Source: Locusta migratoria
Taxonomy: Eukaryota; Arthropoda; Insecta; Orthoptera; Acrididae
Reading direction: 5' to 3'
Assembly: GCA_026315105.1 (NCBI GenBank)
Contig: CM048746.1
Coordinates: 643,128,898 to 643,192,897, forward strand
Length of the DNA stretch: 64,000 nucleotides
In this document: positions 10,010-20,815 of the stretch, one piece after another
Position numbering within the stretch: position 1 is the first letter of the stretch
How the letters are laid out: each line of letters begins with the position of its first letter
Program-made: the position numbers and the translations under genes
Notes under the pieces: generated by a model
What the model was told of the DNA's origin: nothing
Seen by the model: the letters and a program-made list of their open reading frames with translations, nothing else
Database searches by the model: none

Positions 10010-10695
10010 CTTTACTATGAAGATTTACATCGCATTTAGTTCCCGAACAAAGACTAGGGCCCTCCTTGGGTCATTCAAAGATGATTTAGGACTGAGGAAA
10101 CCCGGTGTTTATAGAATTCCATGTTATTGTGGTAAACCTTATATCGGACAAACGATACGCACAGTTCAGGGTCGGTGTGTGAAACACAACCATCATACTC
10201 GTTTGCTTCAACCTGAAAAGTCAGCTGTTGCTGAACATTGTATGAATGAGGGACACAAGATGAAGCTAAACTGATTGCTCCTGCTTCCCGCTACTGGGAA
10301 TGTGTTCTTAAAGAATCCACAGAAATTCGTATGGCCGATAATATTATTACTGTAATAGGGACAAGGGCTTCCTTCTAAGTAAAACTTGGAACCCAATCTT
10401 ATCTGATATTAAGCAACAACGGTCTTCATTTCGACCTGCTGTTTCTTTTAACTAGCCTTGTTTCGACCCATCGTTTTGCCGATTTTCTCCACCGGCGCGC
10501 TACTTGTTCTATTGCGCCTAGAGGGCCTCTACTTTGCTTTCGCGCACGCGCGTTGGGTCGTCAGCGGTGTATAAAAGGGCCGATGTTACTGTTCTGCCTC
10601 AGTTTCCGGCGAAAATGGCAACCAGCTGATCTGCCGAAATATCGTGTTCAGTTGCCGACGGTATCCGGCTGCACACGCGGGATGAATATTATTAT
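10010..10695 (+). pseudogene. Penelope-like element, GIY-YIG endonuclease end (copy A)
   Basis: The frame at 10017-10274 encodes the C-terminal endonuclease of a Penelope-like retroelement: TKTRALLGSFKDDLGLR, then GVYRIPCYCGKPYIGQT (the GIY-YIG core), then the histidine/glutamate region KSAVAEHCMNEGH. The frame then shifts and the last part continues to about 10375. No RT domain is present, so the copy is 5'-truncated. The untranslated end (to about 10695) holds CTGATCTGCCGAAATATCG, shared in form with the copy at 28010 and 29850. It is inactive. Confidence 0.85.
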
Positions 10696-10729
10696 CAAAC
10701 ATGGTCCTAGATAAATGGAGCTCGGGCAT

Positions 10730-10915
10730 ATTTTACAGTTTAACGTGGATTCCGAACCACGGTGCTGTTCGGTATTATTCACATTAGCATCACTGCCAGA
10801 TGTGAAAGAAGTGGAAAGTGACAGATAAAAATCCTAGGACCTGGCGTGGATCGAAACCGCGACCTTTGGATCCATAGTCTGGCACTCTATCACTATGCTA
10901 CCTAGCCGCACAGCA
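10730..10915 (-). mobile_element. SINE family H (tRNA-derived), copy 1
   Basis: The antisense tRNA-like head at about 10840-10915 (TCGAAACCGCGACCTTTGG, then CACTCTATCACTATGCTACC) is preceded by the family body (TTTAACGTGGATTCCGAACC). It matches 15535-15790 and 16485-16672. Confidence 0.8.
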
Positions 10916-11039
10916 TGAGATAATAATGTTATTGTAACAATCCCATTCGACGAGCTAAGTGGATAATAATAGCAGCATGAGATGATAACATTATTATTCT
11001 CCACAGGATGGTTATCGAAAACAGGCATAAATACTGAAA

Positions 11040-11570
11040 GACTGCGACTCTGTTGGATGACGTGTGGCTGGAGTTGTGGCCGCTTCGCCGGTTGGCGAGC
11101 TGGATGGAGCGGTAACTAATGACCGCAGACAGCAGAGACGCGGCCATCAGTGCGGACGCATTGCATCCGCGCTGCAAATTAAGGGCAGCGCGCCAGACGT
11201 ACGCGGCGCGGCCTTCTAATTACACCAGTCATTTGAGCCTAAACCGCGCATAATTTTCCGGGAAACATCGCGTCACCGGCCCGACGTCACCCAAAGTCGT
11301 TTCCGCGTACCGCCGCAGGTGGACAGTGGGCCGCTCTGTTTTTGGGGCGACTGGCAGCGGTTGCGAGGGAGGCGGAGGGTGTAGTAGCACACAGTAGTTA
11401 GCAGTAGCGGAAGACGTGGGCTGGGGGCTGGTACACGGGCCGTTCCTGGAAACAGGCAGCAGGGCCTGGGGGGGGGGGGGGGGGGTAGCACAGTGGCGCA
11501 GCTCCTACATACTGTACGCGTGATGTGCCTCAGGCAGGCCGTATGCCGCTCAACAAGCACTGTAAGGCTT
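11040..11570. other. G+C-rich island 3 with poly(G)
   Basis: This CpG-rich sequence contains TAATTACACCAG near 11217 and AAATTAAGGGC near 11175, and an 18-G run at 11468-11485. No domain was found in the frames that cross it. Confidence 0.4.
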
Positions 11571-11669
11571 CTCAACAGCCAACTTATGGTGTTACTGATG
11601 CTAGATCCTTCACCGTATTACGATATCGAATTGGCCTATAATGAGTTTCGTAGAAGGAGAACAGAGTAG

Positions 11670-11847
11670 TACGGATATACAATGGTTAGACAAAATTTCT
11701 AGTTGGTGCGGAGAAAAATGTAAGGTAAGGCTCATGAGTAGGAAAAACAATCCTATAAAGTTCGAATACAGCATTACTTGTGAGATTCTTGATACAGTCG
11801 CGTCGTTCAAATATCTAGGCGTAACATTGCAGAGCCATATGAAATGC
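11670..11847 (+). pseudogene. LINE 'A' fragment
   Basis: Short in-frame matches to LINE A are visible (DKISSWC, CKVRLMSRKNNPIKFEYSI, VASFKYLGVTLQ) with internal deletions. Part of the sequence between the RT core and the C-terminal region is missing. Confidence 0.7.
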
Positions 11848-11990
11848 CGCGGTGCAGTAGCCGAGCGGTCTAGCTCGGATTTTTAGGGAAGGATGTGGGA
11901 GGAAATCGGCCGTGCCCTTTGAAAGAAACCATCCCGGCATTTGCCTGGAGTGGTTTAGAGAAATCACGGAAAACCTAAATGTGGATGGCC
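11848..11990 (-). mobile_element. SINE junction: family 2 head fused to family 3 body
   Basis: A Leu-type head fragment (CCGCGGTGCAGTAGCCGAG, plus sense) runs directly into the antisense body of another family (family 3: AACCATCCCGGCATTTGCC, AAATCACGGAAAACC). Fuller family 3 copies are at 13545-13735 and 51148-51375. Confidence 0.7.
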
Positions 11991-12578
11991 TCCCTCCTAT
12001 TCCAGTCTCGTATGGTTCGCAAAAAGAGAGATTGTCGGTATGCCTCTGTGTGGGCTCTAATCTCTCTGATTGTATCTTCGTGGTCTCTTCGCGAGATATA
12101 CGTAGAAGGGAGCAATATACTGCTAGACTCCTCGCTAAACTTCGACAAAAGCGCGTACCGAGCTACAGAGCGTCTCTCCTGCAGAGTCTTCCACTGGAGT
12201 TAATCGATTATCTCCGTAACGCTTTCACGATTACGAAATGATCCTGTGACGAAGCGCGCTGCTCTCCGTTGGGTCTTCTCTACCTCCTCTATCAACCCCA
12301 CCTGTTACGGATCCCACACCGGTGACCAGTATTCAAGTAGTGTACTGTAACCTACTTCCTTTGTTTTCGGACTGCATTTCATTAGGAGTATAACAAAGAA
12401 TCTCAGTGTGGCATCTGCTTTACCAACGATTAATTATATATGGTCGTTCCATTTTAAATCACTCCTAATGGCTACTCCCAGATAATTTATGGAATTAACT
12501 GCTTCCAGTTGCTGACTTGCTATAGTGTAGCTAAATGGTAAAGTATCCTTATTACTATGTATTCGTAGCACATTATAC
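11991..12578 (-). pseudogene. LINE 'D' (CR1/L2-group) C-terminal fragment
   Basis: Minus-strand translation shows the same C-terminal architecture as LINEs A and B: a VWDP-type motif near 12310, a region rich in arginine and glutamate, and a REIRAHTE-like motif near 12045. It is interrupted at its left edge by SINE sequence and ends at the hAT MITE at 12579. Further LINE D pieces lie at 13487-13545 and 13736-13895. Confidence 0.65.
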
Positions 12579-13486
12579 TACTCTTGTGTAGTTCGCGGAC
12601 GAACTAGTTCGGAAGAGCGCTCCCACAGGCAAACTACGTGAACTAGTTCGCAGATGCCTCGCCTCTTAGTTCGTCCGCTCCTTTTCCGATAACTGACGGG
12701 TAACAGCGAGAGGACGCGAGAGCGCGCAGAATCGCGTGATTCCCTTCTGCCAGTTGCCGTCATATCGAGCTGAAATGCAGCTAAGCTGTACTATTAGTAT
12801 CGGTAACAAAAGCCAAAACGAGCGGACCAACTAGAAAGAGCGACCTACTTTGCGGCCGAGTTGCGAACTAAAATATAAGGGATTGGCCGCGAACTGCAAT
12901 TAGCACGATAGGCTGCGAACTAAAATATGCGCGATAGGTCGCGAACTAAAATATGCATGATAGGTCGCGAACTAAAATATGGACGATGGGTCGCGAACTA
13001 AAATAAGCGTGAGAGGTCGCGAACTAAAATAAGCGTGATAGTTAGCGAACTAAAATATGCGCGATAGGTTGCGAACAGAATTAAAAATCACGTGTTTGCC
13101 TTCTGCTGATGAGAAACATTTCGAGGTTAGCGTCTGCCTGCTAGATTACATAGTTCAGTGTTACAAAATTTCTGCGTTGAAGTATTCTGCACTCTACAAT
13201 ATATGACTAATAAATTCCACAATGCCAAGATATAGAGATAATTCTAAACTTAAACGCGAGAAATCATCCACCAACTGTTTCTTGTGGTTTGCGTGATATC
13301 GTTAGCGGCTCAAGCAGCAAGCGCATGAAGCAGCTAGGTCTGGGAAGGTTTCCCTCCACCTGCATGCGCAGACCACGCCGCTCAGCCGTCACTGGCAGCG
13401 GACGAACCAAAAGAACGAACTAATTCGCGGCCGAGCCGCGAACTAAAGTGAGCGCTACCGATCGCGAACTATTATGCGCAAGTCTA
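12579..13486 (+). mobile_element. hAT-type MITE copy 1, minisatellite-expanded
   Basis: The ends are degenerate inverted repeats, TACTCTTGTGTAGTTCGCG and the complement of TAGACTTGCGCATAATAGTT. The same element lies antisense at 51646-52343, where an 8-bp TSD is clear. Subterminal repeats of GTTCGC/GCGAAC occur throughout. This copy is about 210 bp longer than the other, mostly because of the 26-bp array inside. It encodes no protein, so it would depend on a transposase from elsewhere. Confidence 0.8.
12863..13076 (+). repeat. 26-bp minisatellite inside the MITE
   Basis: The word GCGAAC starts at 12863, 12889, 12915, 12941, 12967, 12993, 13019, 13045 and 13071, a strict 26-bp period over nine units. 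The unit is close to GCGAACTAAAATATGCGCGA plus TAGGTC. The antisense copy at 51646 keeps a shorter, unexpanded version. Confidence 0.95.
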
Positions 13487-13895
13487 ATCCATACCCCACA
13501 AGACACCTAATGGTGTGTGGCGCAGGGTACCTCCTCCTATTCCAGGGAAGGAAGGAAAGAAGGAAGCATAGCGTTCAACGTCCCGTCGACAGGATGGTCA
13601 TTAGAGACCGGGCTTAATCTCGGATTTTCAGAGAAGGATGTGGGAGGAAATCGGCCGTGTCCTTTGAAAGGAACCATCCCGGCATTTGTCTGGTGTGATT
13701 TAGATAAATCACGGAAAACCTAAATGTGGATGGCCCCTCATATTGCAGTCTCATATGGTTCGCAGAAAGAGAGATTGTCGATATGCCTTTGTGTGATCTC
13801 TCTGATTTTATCCTCGTGGTCTCTTCGCGAGATATACGTGGAAGGTAGCAATATATTGCTAGACTCCTCGCTAAACTTCTACTTACACTACTTTT
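13487..13895 (-). pseudogene. LINE 'D' fragment split by a SINE
   Basis: The pieces 13487-13545 (3' end, GTGTGGCGCAGGGTACC) and 13736-13895 (TCTCATATGGTTCGCAGAAA and what follows) are collinear with 11991-12200. Between them lies a family 3 SINE flanked by CCTCCTATTCCAG and CCTCATATTGCAG, an imperfect TSD. Confidence 0.65.
13545..13735 (-). mobile_element. SINE family 3, antisense, copy 2
   Basis: The antisense body shows GTCATTAGAGACCGGGC, GAGGAAATCGGCCGTG, AACCATCCCGGCATTTG and AAATCACGGAAAACC, and is preceded by a purine-rich AAGGAAGGAAAG tail at 13548. The tRNA-like head is missing. Bodies of this kind are widespread in arthropod SINEs (general knowledge). Confidence 0.75.
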
Positions 13896-14099
13896 AATTG
13901 GGTAACGTCATGTTTCATATAAAATTATATATTTGCACATAAAATATACTTTCTATGTATTATTAAAATATGTTTATTGGCTAACAATACCAGCCCGTGG
14001 CTACCAATCCGACCTGTGAAAAGCGTACATCAGTAGCACTTTCCATTGGCGCAATATTTGCCGTGCAAGTTTCAAGTGATTCGCCCTGTATAAGCACGC

Positions 14100-14760
14100 A
14101 TCAGAGCCAAGTTTGTTCGGTGTGCCGTGAATTCCCAAATAAAGGCTCTGCGCAGAACTTGTCGTACGTGTGCAGCTGTGTTACTCGCAGCCAGGCGTCA
14201 GTCGGAGTGCCGACCTGTCACGGAGCGCCGCGAGTAATCCCGGGCACAGCGAGGGGGTGGGGAGCAGGTGCGGCGCCTCCGGTGGGCGTGGCCTCAAGTG
14301 GCAGGTGGGGGGGGGGGGGCGGCAATCGCCGCGATTGCGTCACTCGGCCTGTCAAGTGACGGCATTGTTTTGCCGTCAGCCGGGGCGGGGCGGGTCGCAG
14401 CAGGGCGGGAGGGGGGGGGGGAACCCCCGCTTCACCCGAGCCGCTTGTTAATTAAACGGCGTGCGCCCTGCCGCCTGCCGCCTGTCGGCTGTCGGGATAA
14501 TCTACTCAGCATAACGCCGCCACTCGTGTTACGCTAAGCCCCGCGACACAGAGATTAACTTGCCGCCTGCCGACTGCCTTCCAGATACTCGCCTCGCCTC
14601 GCAGCCGACACCTGCCCCTTCCGCAAGGTGTCTGCCGCTACCCGAAGGGGCTGAAATCTGAACGCCTACCCGTCTGCCAGACACTAGGCGCTGTTCCGGT
14701 CCGCTATCTGAAATTACAACCAGACTCTCACTTTCTGAACCTAACCCTACTGAGGAAACG
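14100..14760. other. G+C-rich island 4
   Basis: This CpG-rich block has two G runs (about 14306 and 14411) and embedded TTAATTAA at about 14448. Overlapping frames on the plus strand have no domain. Confidence 0.4.
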
Positions 14761-14967
14761 TCGGTTTATTCGCCAGGGACGATAGTGTCGTTGGACACCG
14801 CAACTAACCTCGACAATGGCCTGGAAAGAGGGGCCGGAACGACTTTCCCGGTACGTCGCACAGAAATGAAACGCAACTCGTTTATGTGGCCCCTACGGGG
14901 GTTGCGAAGGGTTAGGCGCGCCACACTCGTTCCGGTATACCTGTCAGGTAAACCTGTAAATGTCACA

Positions 14968-15184
14968 AAAGTTCAAATGTCTGTAAATCTATCGGACCAA
15001 ACTGCGTGGTCATCAGTCCGTAGCTTACAAACTACTTAAACCTAGGTAAACTAACCTACGGACAAACACACACACACGCACACACACACACACATACCCC
15101 AGGGAGGACTCGAACCTCCACGGCGAGCAACCGCGCACTCCACAGCGAGGTGCTTTAGACCGCTCGGCTACTCCACCGCGGCTA
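14968..15184 (-). mobile_element. SINE family 2 with (CA)n, antisense
   Basis: The antisense body (AACTGCGTGGTCATCAG) is followed by a (CA)n stretch, an antisense B box (GGACTCGAACCTCC) and an antisense head (AGACCGCTCGGCTACTCC). A 7-bp ATGTCAC repeat flanks it. The (CA)n sits at the same internal site in the copies at 34655 and, as (TG)n, at 61355, so it belongs to the family. Confidence 0.85.
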
Positions 15185-15534
15185 CATGTCACCTGTACAG
15201 GTAAACCGGAGCGTGTCTGCCAGTCGCTTCAGGCCAAACTGTACAGGCATAGCGACCTGCGCAGGCGACCGGAGAAGAATCAATTCAGTTCTTTCTACCT
15301 GCGCAGGCGTGTAGACCTGAGCGTGTGTGTATGTGACACTCCGACACGCCTCTACAGGTTTTTGGTTAGCTGGGGCCAGCTCCTCCAGTAGAGAGCACCT
15401 GTTGTCTTCGTATTTACGTGCACAACAGTCTTAACTAGTGACTACACGCTCAGTAATGCTCAACTCTTCTAATCCACATGTCAAATTGGAAACGGAACCA
15501 AGTGATAGAAGAGTTTATGGAAATGTATCGGTTG

Positions 15535-15790
15535 GAGCGCCTCGGTTGCACAGTGGTAGAGTGCCAGACTACAAATCCAAAATTCGCGGGTTCGATCCCC
15601 GCCAGTTCCTAGGATTTTTATCTGTCACTTTGCACTTCTTTCCCCTCTGGCAGTACTGCTCGTGTGAAAGATATCGAGTAGCACCGTGGTTCGGAACCCA
15701 CGTTAAACTGTATGTCCCCCTATAACTGGCTGCGTAAGTCAGTTCGAAGGTCTGAGGAAGGCAACGGCATACCACCTCCAAACAGGAGCA
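15535..15790 (+). mobile_element. SINE family H, copy 2 (sense)
   Basis: The tRNA-like head shows A box-like TGCACAGTGGTAGAGTGCC and B box GGGTTCGATCCCCGCC, followed by the family body TAGGATTTTTATCTGTCACT. The acceptor stem does not close, so it is a retroposon. Confidence 0.8.
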
Positions 15791-15825
15791 CTGTGGTGTT
15801 CAAAATCTTCGGATTGTTGACTGCT

Positions 15826-16165
15826 TTACCTTTATCGATTGGAACCTTGTCTGTGGCTGGTGAAAAGTAAAGAGTACCACGACCGGGAAAAGAGAGGTGC
15901 AGCCTATGAAAGACTTGTTATTAAATTGGAGGAGTTAAAACCCGACGCTACAAAGCAATCTGTAGCGAAAGAAATGATTTAAGAAGTAATGTACGTAAAG
16001 AAAAGAAGAAACGTTACATGTCAATGAAATCTGGAGCTTCAACAGACAACATCTACACACAAAATTGTGGTACTTAGATTTGTTCGATTTTCTTGCGATC
16101 AAGATACTCCTGATGCGTCTGTGTCAAAGTTGGATGATGAAGTAATTTATAATACTCATACAATT
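15826..16165 (+). pseudogene. MADF-domain protein remnant
   Basis: Read across at least two frameshifts, the plus strand encodes a MADF-type Myb/SANT-like DNA-binding domain: LEPCLWLVKSKEYHDREKR, AAYERLVIKLEELKPDATK, LRSNVRKEKKKRY, GASTDNIYTQ and DQDTPDASVS. MADF domains occur in insect transcription factors and in the second protein of Harbinger-type transposons. The repeat-filled setting favours a transposon origin (inference). An in-frame stop follows KEMI near 15980. No transposase is adjacent. Confidence 0.7.
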
Positions 16166-16248
16166 TAATGTAATCAAACTACATTTTGTATGTACAAATG
16201 GGAAGTTTATATTTAGAGGCCATATTTTTTTATTAATATTAATGTAAA

Positions 16249-16462
16249 GCCGGCCGCGGTGGCCGAGGGGACTGAGGCGCTCCAATCACGGTCTGCACGG
16301 CCACTACGGTAGGGGGTTCAAATCCCCCCTTGGGCATGGATATTTGTGCCGTCCTAGTTCGTAAGTAGTTCATAAGTAGTTTGTAAGTTTAGGGACTGAT
16401 GATCCCGTGATTAAGTCGCATAAGCTCTACAAACATTTGAACTTTTTTTTTTTTTTTTTTTC
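16249..16462 (+). mobile_element. SINE family 1, near complete
   Basis: The head GCCGGCCGCGGTGGCC, a B box changed to GGTTCAAATCC, the body and a long T tail (about 16443-16462) are all present. Confidence 0.9.
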
Positions 16463-16484
16463 AGACTTACCTAGCCAGTTCTAG

Positions 16485-16672
16485 GGGTTGACCTGCAGTT
16501 TAACGTCGATTCCGTACTACGGTGCTACTCCATATTTTTCACATCAGCAATATTGCGACAGGTAAAAGTGGTGTAAAGTGTCAGGTAAAAATGCGAGGAC
16601 CAATCGGGGATTGAAACCGCGACCTTTGAGTTCCTAGTCTGGCTTTCTACCACTGTGCTATCGATCCACACT
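16485..16672 (-). mobile_element. SINE family H, copy 3 (antisense)
   Basis: It matches copies 1 and 2 (TTTAACGTCGATTCCGTAC, GAAACCGCGACCTTTGAG, TCTACCACTGTGCTATC). It starts just after the T tail of the preceding SINE. Confidence 0.8.
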
Positions 16673-16784
16673 TTTTTTGAATAAGATCCTAAAAATTTGG
16701 TACAGAACGTATGAAAAAAAATCAGTAGGTAGTTACGGTCAGTATTCTATCTGTATGCTTAGTATATGTGCTATAAATGTTTAA

Positions 16785-17289
16785 TCCTTTCGGACCCTCT
16801 GGCTACAAATGTGCACATAACTTCTACGGTGTCTAAGATGGTTCAGAAGCATTTTTATGAATGGAAATAACATGTATACGACACCTGACTGTTCAATAAT
16901 TTCATCATGCACAATTACTGCCACCTGTGGAAGATCACTATAAAAATATTAAGAAGCGAGTGTTGCACTGCGCAGCCGTTTGCGAACTTCGAAGAACGTG
17001 GAAATTGTGGGTTACTTGTATTCCACTGTGTAACTGAAAATAGAAGCTCTTATTTTGCGATGTAGTTATTGAACGATCAGTTTATATAGTACAACAGTTG
17101 ATACTACAAAATTAATTCATTTAGTCCGTAAAAAAGCCTTGTTTTTCGGTATATACCGTGTTGTAGAATGAAAATGGGTAGATAGAATGGCATAAATCTT
17201 GCTTCTAAAATCATTGAAAATTTAACTGAAGTGTATTATAGCATTAAAAATAATTTCCTAGATAGAGAAAACAATCAGGTCTGAAAGGG
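16785..17289. mobile_element. piggyBac-type MITE
   Basis: The inverted ends are TCCTTTCGGACC (left) and GGTCTGAAAGGG (right), flanked exactly by TTAA at 16781-16784 and 17290-17293. TTAA target sites and CCCTTT-type ends are characteristic of piggyBac elements. The 505-bp interior is AT-rich and has no transposase. Confidence 0.75.
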
Positions 17290-17293
17290 TTAA

Positions 17294-18255
17294 TTTGCGT
17301 ATTTGCGCGAGACTCACAACAATGAACATAAAATTAAGAGTTTTTTTATTTTTTCAAAAATTTTTATGTGCGCAGTTTTTTTAACTGCGTATTGCTTTAA
17401 TGCCTGTGTAAATATTTCTTGATTTATAAGTTTGGTTTAAATTGTTCTTTTATAGGTACATCGTTTATAAGTCGAGGGATCTAACAGAAAACCGTCTGTT
17501 TCTTTCGTTGACTTCCTGCAGCACAAACCGCTATTGCTAGAAATGGTGCAGAATTCATTTCATTTTATGTAGCAGCGAGAGACAGCAGTGATTTTAAAGC
17601 GACCGTATGAATAATGATGTGAAGAACGTGCTCAACGTTTTTGTAACCCTCGTGCTAACGAGGCCTTACCGTCTTCGCTCGGGTGCGCGAGTAACAGCCG
17701 CTACTGTGGGTTGCGGGTTGCCTACGTGGGCGGGCGCTGCTTCTTGCGTCTAGCCAGCGGCCGTGATGAAATGTTGATTGCGTTACAGCAGGGTAGTGCA
17801 TAGCGGGGCGCCGTGCCGTAACGTAACATAGTTCTGCCGTGGCGGCACTTAACGCCGCCGCAGGGGGCGATATAGCCGCGCTGGTCCGTCCTATTACTGG
17901 GCTCTGTCTGCTCTATGGGACGGCCCCAGGCCAGCCGTGCTTCTAGCAGAACATAACGCGCTCCCGATACACCCTGTATGCTCTGCACTTCACCTCGCAG
18001 ATTTCTGCCCAATGCAGTGATGAAAGTGCGAGGGGAAGTAAGTTTCCTCTGTCCACTGTGGGAAGAGTTGTGTATAAAAGGGAAAAAAAGAGGCATTAAG
18101 ATAAGAAATATCTTTAATATTCTACATAATTTACATTGAGTCATTTGACAAACTGGTTTACAAGCTTAGAAAAGCCTATAAAAATGGGGCATGGCATACG
18201 GAAGAAGCTATGGACGAAAGACGACACAGGTGGTGAACTCGAACGTACAAGACAC
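17294..18255. other. Unannotated stretch
   Basis: The first part is AT-rich. A moderately G+C-rich part follows at about 17700-18010. The minus-strand frame at 17722-18144 has no recognisable domain. Confidence 0.4.
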
Positions 18256-18475
18256 TAGCCTTGTGTAGTTCGCGAACTAACTAGTTTGGAAGATCGCTCC
18301 CACAGGCGAGCTACGCGAACTAGTTCGCAGATCTCTCGCCTCTTAGTTCGTCCGCTCCTACTCCGAAAACTGACGGGGAACAGCGAGAAGACGCGAGAGC
18401 GCGCAGAATCGCGTGATTCCCTTCTGCCACTTACCTGCATTTCGAGCTGAGATGCAGCTCAGCTGTAGTTTCATA
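18256..18475 (+). mobile_element. hAT-type MITE copy 3, partial
   Basis: The left end TAGCCTTGTGTAGTTCGCG and the following about 215 bp match the MITE at 12579 (ACGCGAGAGCGCGCAGAATC and what follows). The right two thirds are absent, and the minisatellite is lacking. Confidence 0.75.
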
Positions 18476-18589
18476 GTTAACTCGCACAAGAACTCTATTT
18501 TAAAAATAAAGTATTACGAGTACTCTGTATGCAAAGTAGTTGAATACCATCGTATCATCCATTCGTGTAAATAACTGGTTTATTTGCCT

Positions 18590-20340
18590 AAGTACGAGGT
18601 ATGTCCACAAAGTAAGTTCCGTTTGGTTATATAGTTATTTTTTTTATCAACGCAATCCGTGAAACCAAACGTGAACATATACAGAGAAATATTTATTGTA
18701 TAAAAATCTGCAACTGTTCAACTACTTTTCTACATAACTTCCGAAATTTTGTAGGCTCTTGTCATAGCGTGGCACAAGTTTTTGTAACTGAACACTTCAA
18801 AGTTTAAATCAATTTCTTTTATTCTAGTAACATAATTTTTGTCAGCTTACACCGTTTACGCCCTGTAACATGTCAGAAAGAACAGACTCATCTAAAAAAA
18901 AAGCAGATTTCACATAGGCATAACAATATTGACAGTGTAGATGGGAGTGAAATAATTTTATATTTACTGCAATAATGGGCTGAAATAATCATGTCGACGT
19001 ACTAAAATACGTGACTGGGCTGGGATTCGAACCCGGATCCTGCTCGCTCGGCAGTTGCGTTTTACTTGTTTCACGCAGGCACTGCGGACTTCCCTCGAAA
19101 GCCTCCCTCCTTACCCGCGTTCCCAGGCGCCGTACATTACCGCACTAATGCACTGCCTCATCCATTTCACCTGCTAAGAGAGCTCCCCTCCTAAAAGAGT
19201 TCCTCTTTCGGTGGAAATGCACTTGCAGACCCGACCCCTGCGGATTTCAACAAACTCTCGAGCGGTGGGGAAACTGGATAATTAGGCCGTCACTCCTCTA
19301 AATGTCCAAAATACGAGTACTGTTCAAAATTTCCGGAAGTTTGTCCACAAAATTTTCTGCGCTTACCTTTTAGTTGAGGCGCACGGCCTCCTTCAAAATA
19401 AGTCTTCTCCGAAATTGATACACCGCTTCCAACTTCCGGAAGCAGTTTTGGTACTCTTCTTGCTGGATCAGGCGAAGCCTCGTCCGAGAATTTTGTTATG
19501 TCTCTTGCAAATCTTCATCCATTCAACGGGTTTTTCAACTTTGGAAATAAAAAATAAATAAAAATAAAAATGTCCGTACTGGTCACGTTTGCAGATTAGA
19601 TTAGATTAGTTGGTTCGTCCCATAGATACGTGTTGACGTGATCCTCGTGGATGTGGAACATGTCAAATTATTATTATTAGGAAGAATGAGGTAGACCCGT
19701 TTTTTTATGCAGCAATTACCCACCAACAGGATGAATGTGCAGAAGCTTTGTCATGATTTAAGAGCCATCAGTTATCTTGCCACATTTAAGGACGTTTCCT
19801 TCTCACATTTTTTCGCAAAAGTCGCAACACATCCCGTTCCATGCTACTTTCGTCTCTGTGGCACGATTCACGGTGAACTCAGTTTTCTTTGACTTTGTAA
19901 AAAAAAAATCAGCATGCCTTTGACGTTTGACCTGACATGACGACCTTTTTCTGTTCTTGGAGAACCTTTTCAGATCCAATGTGAAAATTGAACTTTCGTC
20001 TCAACATCATAGCCGTAGACCCGAGTCTCATCACCAGTTTAGATTCTCTTAAGGAGCATCTCATTCTGATTTTTGCGGTCCAAAAGCCCTTCAGATTGCG
20101 AGGCGTCGGTGTTTCTAGCCTTTACTGATTGGCGGCAGCACGATACATTCCGAATTGTTATGTCACCATTTCATGCGACTGAAATGTTCCATGCTGATGT
20201 AGTCTCTCGGACAGTCAGTCTGTGATTGGCAAGCACAATTTCGTACACGTTTCTCACATGAGCCTCTTCGGTAGGCGTCGAAGAAACTTCTGAACGCGGC
20301 AGCCAATCGGTGACGATGGCTCAGTGGTCTGAAATACCGA
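18590..20340 (-). pseudogene. Old mariner transposon, antisense, with insertions
   Basis: The left edge GTCCACAAAGTAAGTTCCG resembles a mariner terminus. On the minus strand a decayed transposase can be followed in pieces, including GDETRVYGYDVET at about 19995-20035, which is the first catalytic aspartate region of the mariner family. Unrelated sequence (a tRNA-like stretch at about 19015-19090 and a LINE tail at about 19605-19685) is interspersed. It carries many stops and is not functional. Confidence 0.65.
19605..19685. repeat. Short LINE 3'-tail remnant
   Basis: The (ATTAG)n-type tail GATTAGATTAGATTAG is followed by GATCCTCGTGGATGTGGAAC. This looks like the end of a LINE family, seen here only as a scrap inside the old mariner. 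Confidence 0.35.
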
Positions 20341-20433
20341 AAAGTTGGACATAAAGCGAAAAAAAAAAAAAACTGTTGATTTTCAGCGGATGCAATAGTT
20401 GTACTGATACACCTACACCTGCTGTGTATCTGT

Positions 20434-20631
20434 GCCGGCCGCGGTGGCCGAGGGGACTGAGGCGCTCCAGTCACGGTCTGCACGGCCAATACGGTCTGGG
20501 GTTCGAATCCCCCCTCGGGCATGGATATTTGTGACGTCCTAGTTCGTAAGTAGTTCATAAGTAGTTTGTAAGTTTAGGGACTGATGACCCCGTAGTTAAG
20601 TCCCATAGACTATACAACTATTTGAATTTTT
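20434..20631 (+). mobile_element. SINE family 1, left copy of the tandem duplication (SINE-1)
   Basis: The head reads GGGGACTGAGGCGCTCC with GCACGGCCAATACGGTCTGG. The 3' half reads TTGTGACGTCC and ends CATAGACTATACAACTATTTG. These diagnostic bases identify the parental halves of the chimeric SINE at 21529. Confidence 0.9.
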
Positions 20632-20771
20632 CAGACCACTGTGGGTCGTGCGGAAGTTTTTTACGTCAGTCGAGCGTGGTTGAGTCCAGAAATTTCGGGA
20701 GATACCATTAATTTGTTAGAGGCTGCAGCAGTCATCAGCTTTTTAGCAACTTCGCAGACTAAAATTTCTAG

Positions 20772-20815
<44 letters not shown>

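Noticed and set aside
12863..13076. Regular repeats resembling a CRISPR array
   Set aside because: The 26-bp units are contiguous with no unique spacers, they lie inside a hAT-type MITE, and the genome is eukaryotic.
15535..15620. Candidate tRNA genes (also at 466, 26205, 36597, 51300, 61355 and others)
   Set aside because: A and B boxes are present, but acceptor stems do not close, the units recur with shared non-tRNA bodies, and many have TSDs. They are SINE heads.
20163..20558. 131-codon minus-strand frame
   Set aside because: It runs from old mariner sequence into an antisense SINE. It is a fusion by insertion, not a conserved protein.
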